Shown piece after piece: positions 7,699 to 10,318 of a stretch of DNA of 10,318 nucleotides (position 1 is its first letter; the number at the start of each line of letters is the position of its first letter). This stretch comes from an uncultured Saprospiraceae bacterium. Lineage in GTDB: Bacteria; Bacteroidota; Bacteroidia; Chitinophagales; Saprospiraceae. A program made the translations under genes and the position numbers. The notes below the pieces were generated by a model, which worked only from the letters and a program-made list of their open reading frames with translations, made no database searches and was not told the DNA's origin. The DNA lies in assembly GCA_937969485.1 (NCBI GenBank), contig CALBVQ010000116.1:1-10318 (forward strand), read 5' to 3'.

Positions 7699-7950
7699 GG
7701 AATCTGAAATGAGTCTGTATTTTGTTGATCACAATTGAACACTATGATTTTATCGCAATTCTGCCTGAACATGTCAGTTATATTTATGCTACTAAATCTA
7801 TTCCGAAATCCTAAAAGAGAATTAATTTCAAACCAAAGTGACCGAAAGATACTGTAATGATATTACACGTAAAATAGTTGCTGATTATCTAAGATATCTT
7901 TAACATTTTCTAAATCCACTTGACAATCTTGTATCACACAAACTTAAGAC

Positions 7951-8625
7951 CTATCTCTTAAATAATATGTAGGATACATTTACATTAAATGAGCCTATTC
8001 CAATAGTATTACTGCTTGTCTGTTCAGGAAAAAAATTATTATCCCGTGTAAATGAATCCTCAATAGATCTACGAACCGTTGAATTCAAATCATTAACTGC
8101 CAAGTAGCCAGCTCCAAAACCCGCCCCAATTTCTAGACGAAATCTATCCGAGACCTTCGCGATCAAACTGAAGGTTGCCTCCAAACCGTTCAAATGCTTC
8201 CAACGATCCACCTGAAAACCTTCGCTGTAATCTTCTTGAAAGTAAAAAATCGTAAAATCCCTTGGAGAATGTGTAACCCTATAGATATGATTTACACCAA
8301 ATGTAGCAGCTACATAATCATTAGCACCCAGAATATATTGTATTCCAGTTTTTAACCTAAAGCCATTTGTATATCTAGTATAAACCGAAGTATTAATGTA
8401 AGCTGTCTCTATTGCCAAATTCAATCTTGGGCGAAGTCCTATATCATGACTAAGTTGAATTCCTGAATAGAGATTGGCATGCGCACTAGGGGAATATCCC
8501 AAAGCGTACCTCTCAAATCTAATATCCTCTGAATCCGCACTAGGACCATTGGTCGAATCATCAGATTGTGCCTCTGAAAGCGATACTAAACAAATACTGA
8601 ATAGAAAAAAGAAAACTACTTTCAT
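7951..8625 (-). CDS. Predicted outer-membrane beta-barrel protein, function unknown
   Basis: A 224-residue protein I cannot assign to a named family. Residues 1-19 form a Sec signal peptide (hydrophobic FFFLFSICLVSL, cleavage likely after SEA, before Gln20). Residues ~21-36 are polar and disordered-looking. From about residue 38 on there are alternating polar/hydrophobic stretches with many aromatics and glycines (e.g. ALGYSPSAHANLYSGIQLS, RLNLAIETAYINTSVYTRY, FRLEIGAGFGAGYLAVN, and the final strand FNVNVSYILF), the usual look of an 8-10-strand barrel. It has no cysteine in the predicted mature part. The ATG lies a single base after the stop of the LVIVD lipoprotein gene upstream, so the two are very likely co-transcribed and translationally coupled. 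Last gene of a three-gene operon; no clear terminator follows. A role together with the two lipoproteins at the outer membrane is inference from the gene order. Confidence 0.8.
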   Translation of the reverse strand: MKVVFFFLFSICLVSLSEAQSDDSTNGPSADSEDIRFERYALGYSPSAHANLYSGIQLSHDIGLRPRLNLAIETAYINTSVYTRYTNGFRLKTGIQYILGANDYVAATFGVNHIYRVTHSPRDFTIFYFQEDYSEGFQVDRWKHLNGLEATFSLIAKVSDRFRLEIGAGFGAGYLAVNDLNSTVRRSIEDSFTRDNNFFPEQTSSNTIGIGSFNVNVSYILFKR

Positions 8626-8626
8626 T

Positions 8627-9406
8627 CTAAAATTCTATCGCAGTTAAGTACTCAATATTATTAATATCTGTATAATCGTATTGTCTTATTGCATCCGGCC
8701 CCACCACCATCATTAGTCCGTCCTTCAAGATAATATCAAATGTTTCAAAACCTTCATCTGACCAAATTTCGATGGGGTCCATTCTGTCACTTACATCGAA
8801 TAATTTTACTCCTAAATTTCCTTCACACACAAATAGGTAATCACCAGTGATAGCTAAACCTTTCGGAAAGTCCATTTGTCTGATCGTAAGTAATTCTGGC
8901 TCTTGAAGGTTCTCAATATTGTATATTCGTAGTTCATTGACCACTCTAAATACAGCATTGCAACCAAAGCCTTCTTGAGTTGATGATCTTAAAGTTACGT
9001 AGGCATAAGTGTCATCAGCTACTACTGGATCGCAACTCCCCCACTCCTCAAGATTATCGAAATTGTATACCGTTTCACTTTTACGTAAAGGAATACCGTT
9101 CTCTTGTATCACGAATATATGAAGAGCTTCCGATGAACCCACAAACAACACTCCCTCGTGATGATACATGCTCTCAATTTCGAAACCAACATTCTGCTCA
9201 TCTACTAAGATAGGACTTTCAGTATCAGCAATATCGTAGGTAAATATGTCCGTCTCGTTAATCACGTATAAAAACCCATCAATAGGTAACATGGTAGCAT
9301 ATGAACCGCTCAAGGTTCCCGATGAATTTCCTGAAATCAAAAAGGAAGAATCCTGGGTGCACGAGAAAGTAAATAAGATTAAAAAAAAGTAAATTAGGCT
9401 TCTCAT
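8627..9406 (-). CDS. LVIVD-repeat lipoprotein, resembles C-terminal half of the family
   Basis: A 259-residue protein with a short hydrophobic signal (residues 2-15) and Cys16 in FSC, a non-classical but Bacteroidota-style lipobox. The mature part is a run of ~40-residue beta repeats of the LVIVD type: DGFLYVINETDIFTYDIAD (43-61), EGVLFVGSSEALHIFVI (84-100), DTYAYVTLRSS (132-142), NELRIYNIENLQEPELL (157-173), GDYLFVCEGNLGVKLFDVSD (188-207), and DGLMMVVGPDAIRQYDYTD (229-247). The stretch CDPVVADDTYAYVTLR (125-140) with later LFVCEGNLGVKLFD is, from memory, characteristic of the C-terminal part of longer Bacteroidota LVIVD lipoproteins. Cys125, Cys149 and Cys194 could form a disulphide. The fold is expected to be propeller-like; no enzymatic residues are evident and the function is unknown. 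Its start lies 9 bases after the stop of the preceding lipoprotein gene, and one base separates its stop from the barrel gene. Confidence 0.83.
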   Translation of the reverse strand: MRSLIYFFLILFTFSCTQDSSFLISGNSSGTLSGSYATMLPIDGFLYVINETDIFTYDIADTESPILVDEQNVGFEIESMYHHEGVLFVGSSEALHIFVIQENGIPLRKSETVYNFDNLEEWGSCDPVVADDTYAYVTLRSSTQEGFGCNAVFRVVNELRIYNIENLQEPELLTIRQMDFPKGLAITGDYLFVCEGNLGVKLFDVSDRMDPIEIWSDEGFETFDIILKDGLMMVVGPDAIRQYDYTDINNIEYLTAIEF

Positions 9407-9415
9407 TTGATAAAT

Positions 9416-9955
9416 TTAGTTTGCAAAACATGCTGGGTTAGTTAATGTCCGGAGCTCCCACCCCACTACAAATCCTTCGTCGAGATTAACACAATCAAAA
9501 ACTCCTCGATAATTCGGTGGCCGATACTGAAAAGGATCTTCTATACCAGAATACTGGTCTTCAATAACATCTACAACATCAATATTTTCTATATCCGATA
9601 TATCAATCACGATTAAATCTACACCATTGTCCGCATAGAGTGTAGTCCCTTGGATCGTAAAATCAGTATTTCCAAGAATAGTTAAGAAGTGAGTAAAAAT
9701 TGGATCTACAGGATCTGAATTGTCTATTACGTGAATCCCTTGGTACAGTTCATTAATATACAACGTGTTTCCAACGTTAACAATTTTACCTAGCTCTCCA
9801 ATTTCGCGCGCTGGGCCAGAAGCAATAGCTGAATAATCTTTTACATCAGCATATATTGCAGCCATGCCTTCCATAATTACAGGCACGGGCTCAGGTTCGC
9901 ACGATGTAAAAAATACTACTCCCACTAAAAGAAATACGTATAAAACTCCCTTCAT
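9416..9955 (-). CDS. Short LVIVD-repeat lipoprotein, resembles N-terminal half of the family
   Basis: A 179-residue protein. Residues 1-18 form a lipoprotein signal with Cys19 in FTSC, followed by the Pro/Glu-rich EPEPVPV linker. The mature part has LVIVD-type repeats: GKIVNVGNTLYINELYQGIHVIDNSDPVDPI (56-86), LGNTDFTIQGTTLYADNGVDLIVIDISD (94-121), and a closing FDCVNLDEGFVVGW (153-166) with Cys154 and Cys176. I recall this GKI..INE..GIHIIDN / GN.D..I.G..LYAD...DLVV.DIS / VVGW series as the N-terminal half of single-chain LVIVD lipoproteins of ~400-440 residues. Here the chain stops after it and the next gene supplies the rest. It is the first gene of the operon, preceded by a possible promoter at 10003-10010. 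The protein is complete, with its own start, signal and stop, so it does not look like a simple fragment. Function unknown; surface or periplasmic location is expected. Confidence 0.8.
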   Translation of the reverse strand: MKGVLYVFLLVGVVFFTSCEPEPVPVIMEGMAAIYADVKDYSAIASGPAREIGELGKIVNVGNTLYINELYQGIHVIDNSDPVDPIFTHFLTILGNTDFTIQGTTLYADNGVDLIVIDISDIENIDVVDVIEDQYSGIEDPFQYRPPNYRGVFDCVNLDEGFVVGWELRTLTNPACFAN

Positions 9956-10002
9956 ACTTTAATAACAACAATTTGTGGGTAAATGCTGCTTTTTTCCATT
10001 AC

Positions 10003-10010
10003 CAAATATA
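10003..10010 (-). promoter_or_regulatory. Possible promoter -7 box for the LVIVD/barrel operon
   Basis: On the minus strand bases 10010-10003 read TATATTTG, an exact TAnnTTTG match, 47 bases before the ATG at 9955. No TTG stands at the accepted 17-23-base spacing upstream; the nearest TTG copies are only 4-8 bases away, so the call rests on one box. Confidence 0.4.
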
Positions 10011-10047
10011 CAACAACAAAATCTCACATTTCCTTTCCCTATATTTT

Positions 10048-10068
10048 TTTTGGGCTTAAAGCCCAAAA
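10048..10068. repeat. Perfect palindrome in the divergent lipoprotein/prfC intergenic region
   Basis: The arm TTTTGGGCTT (10048-10057) is followed by one A and its exact reverse complement AAGCCCAAAA (10059-10068). It is preceded by further T residues and followed on the plus strand by GCAAG. Neither strand has a T run after the hairpin, so it does not look like an intrinsic terminator. It sits 23 bases upstream of the prfC -33 box and 38 bases upstream of the minus-strand -7 box, a suitable place for an operator acting on either side. No regulator can be named. Confidence 0.5.
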
Positions 10069-10090
10069 GCAAGATGCGCGAAAACTAAAC

Positions 10091-10121
10091 TTGATAGCAG
10101 CGATACAATTACCTATCTTTG
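10091..10121 (+). promoter_or_regulatory. Predicted prfC promoter, Bacteroidota type
   Basis: TTG at 10091-10093, 20 bases, then TATCTTTG at 10114-10121, an exact TAnnTTTG box with normal spacing. Transcription would begin near 10125-10128, leaving only about 12-15 bases before the prfC ATG. Confidence 0.65.
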
Positions 10122-10139
10122 CGGGCAATTATATGTGAT

Positions 10140-10318
10140 ATGGCAAACTTAATAAACGAAATAGCTAAGAGAAAGACCTTTGGCATAGTGTCCCACCCGG
10201 ATGCTGGTAAGACAACTCTAACTGAAAAACTACTCCTTTTCGGGGGTGCAATTCAAGAAGCTGGAGCTGTTAAATCGAATAAGATCAAAAAACACGCGAC
10301 GAGTGATTTCATGGAAAT
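10140..10318 (+). CDS. prfC: Peptide chain release factor 3 (RF3), N-terminal part only
   Basis: The first 59 codons from ATG 10140, running off the window. The protein begins MANLINEIAKRKTFGIVSH and shows the translational-GTPase P-loop SHPDAGKTT at residues 18-26 (Lys24, Thr25 contact the nucleotide phosphates), then LTEKLLLFGGAIQEAGAVK and the switch I region ATSDFME at 53-59. The SHPDAGKTT variant plus the GAIQ.AGAVK stretch distinguishes RF3 from EF-G and other relatives. Known role: a cytoplasmic GTPase that releases RF1 or RF2 from the ribosome after peptide release, recycling them. The full protein is usually about 530 residues, so most of it lies beyond the window. The start is fixed by the N-terminal alignment to the P-loop and by an upstream ATG-TGA pair in another frame that cannot serve. 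Its own promoter is just upstream; it is divergent from the lipoprotein operon. Confidence 0.95.
   Translation, partial: MANLINEIAKRKTFGIVSHPDAGKTTLTEKLLLFGGAIQEAGAVKSNKIKKHATSDFME

Noticed and set aside
7939..7946. TAAGTTTG on the minus strand, a TAnnTTTG match upstream of the MATE gene
   Set aside because: No TTG at correct spacing and about 240 bases from the MATE start; probably chance.
7699..7950. Possible small gene in the MATE/barrel gap (a minus-strand ATG frame of about 25 codons ends at the MATE N-terminus)
   Set aside because: Too short, with no ribosome site or family; it is out of frame with the MATE gene and does not rescue its start.
7944..7961. TTAAGA-N6-TCTTAA at the end of the barrel gene
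   Set aside because: Six-base AT-rich stem overlapping the stop codon, without a T tract; not a convincing terminator.

Overview
The window reads as a stretch of chromosome from an AT-rich member of the Bacteroidota, most likely a Cytophagales-type marine or soil bacterium. The reasons are promoters of the TTG-N19/20-TAnnTTTG type seen in this phylum, almost no Shine-Dalgarno sequences, several short Bacteroidota-style lipoprotein signals, and protein families typical of the phylum: a lipid-anchored M1 peptidase, a K+-dependent-type membrane pyrophosphatase and LVIVD-repeat lipoproteins. No tRNA, rRNA, CRISPR array, phage gene or intact transposase is visible. Most genes are housekeeping or ordinary accessory genes. 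This placement is inferred from protein style, not from a search.

Layout, left to right. (1) 1-483: the C-terminal end of a class A penicillin-binding protein, cut by the window edge. (2) 652-1167: a GbsR/MarR-type winged-helix regulator preceded by palindromic DNA. It converges on, and shares its last 4 bases with, (3) 1164-3677 (minus), a large M1-family zinc aminopeptidase with a lipoprotein signal. (4) 3819-5996: hppA, the ion-pumping membrane pyrophosphatase, divergent from the peptidase, with a clear promoter and a textbook terminator (6017-6054). (5) 6055-6363: no convincing gene; it holds a 187-bp segment bounded by imperfect inverted repeats that looks like a small non-autonomous mobile or repetitive element. 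(6) 6364 to about 7698 (minus): a MATE-family efflux protein whose natural start codon appears to be ATA instead of ATG. (7) 7699-7950: no gene seen. (8) 9955 to 7951 (minus): a tight three-gene operon of two LVIVD-repeat lipoproteins and a predicted outer-membrane beta-barrel. (9) 9956-10139: a divergent intergenic region with a perfect palindrome and two promoter candidates. (10) 10140-10318: the start of prfC (release factor 3), cut by the window edge.

How the genes relate: the only clear functional unit is the 9955-7951 operon. Its first two products look like the N- and C-terminal halves of what is normally one LVIVD-repeat chain, each with its own lipoprotein signal, followed by a barrel that may sit with them at the outer membrane. 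The cell-wall synthase, regulator, peptidase, pyrophosphatase, efflux pump and release factor look like independent transcription units. I see no evidence for a wholly new multi-gene defence or metabolic system. The items most worth a second look are the split LVIVD pair, the start-codon problem in the MATE gene and the 187-bp element.
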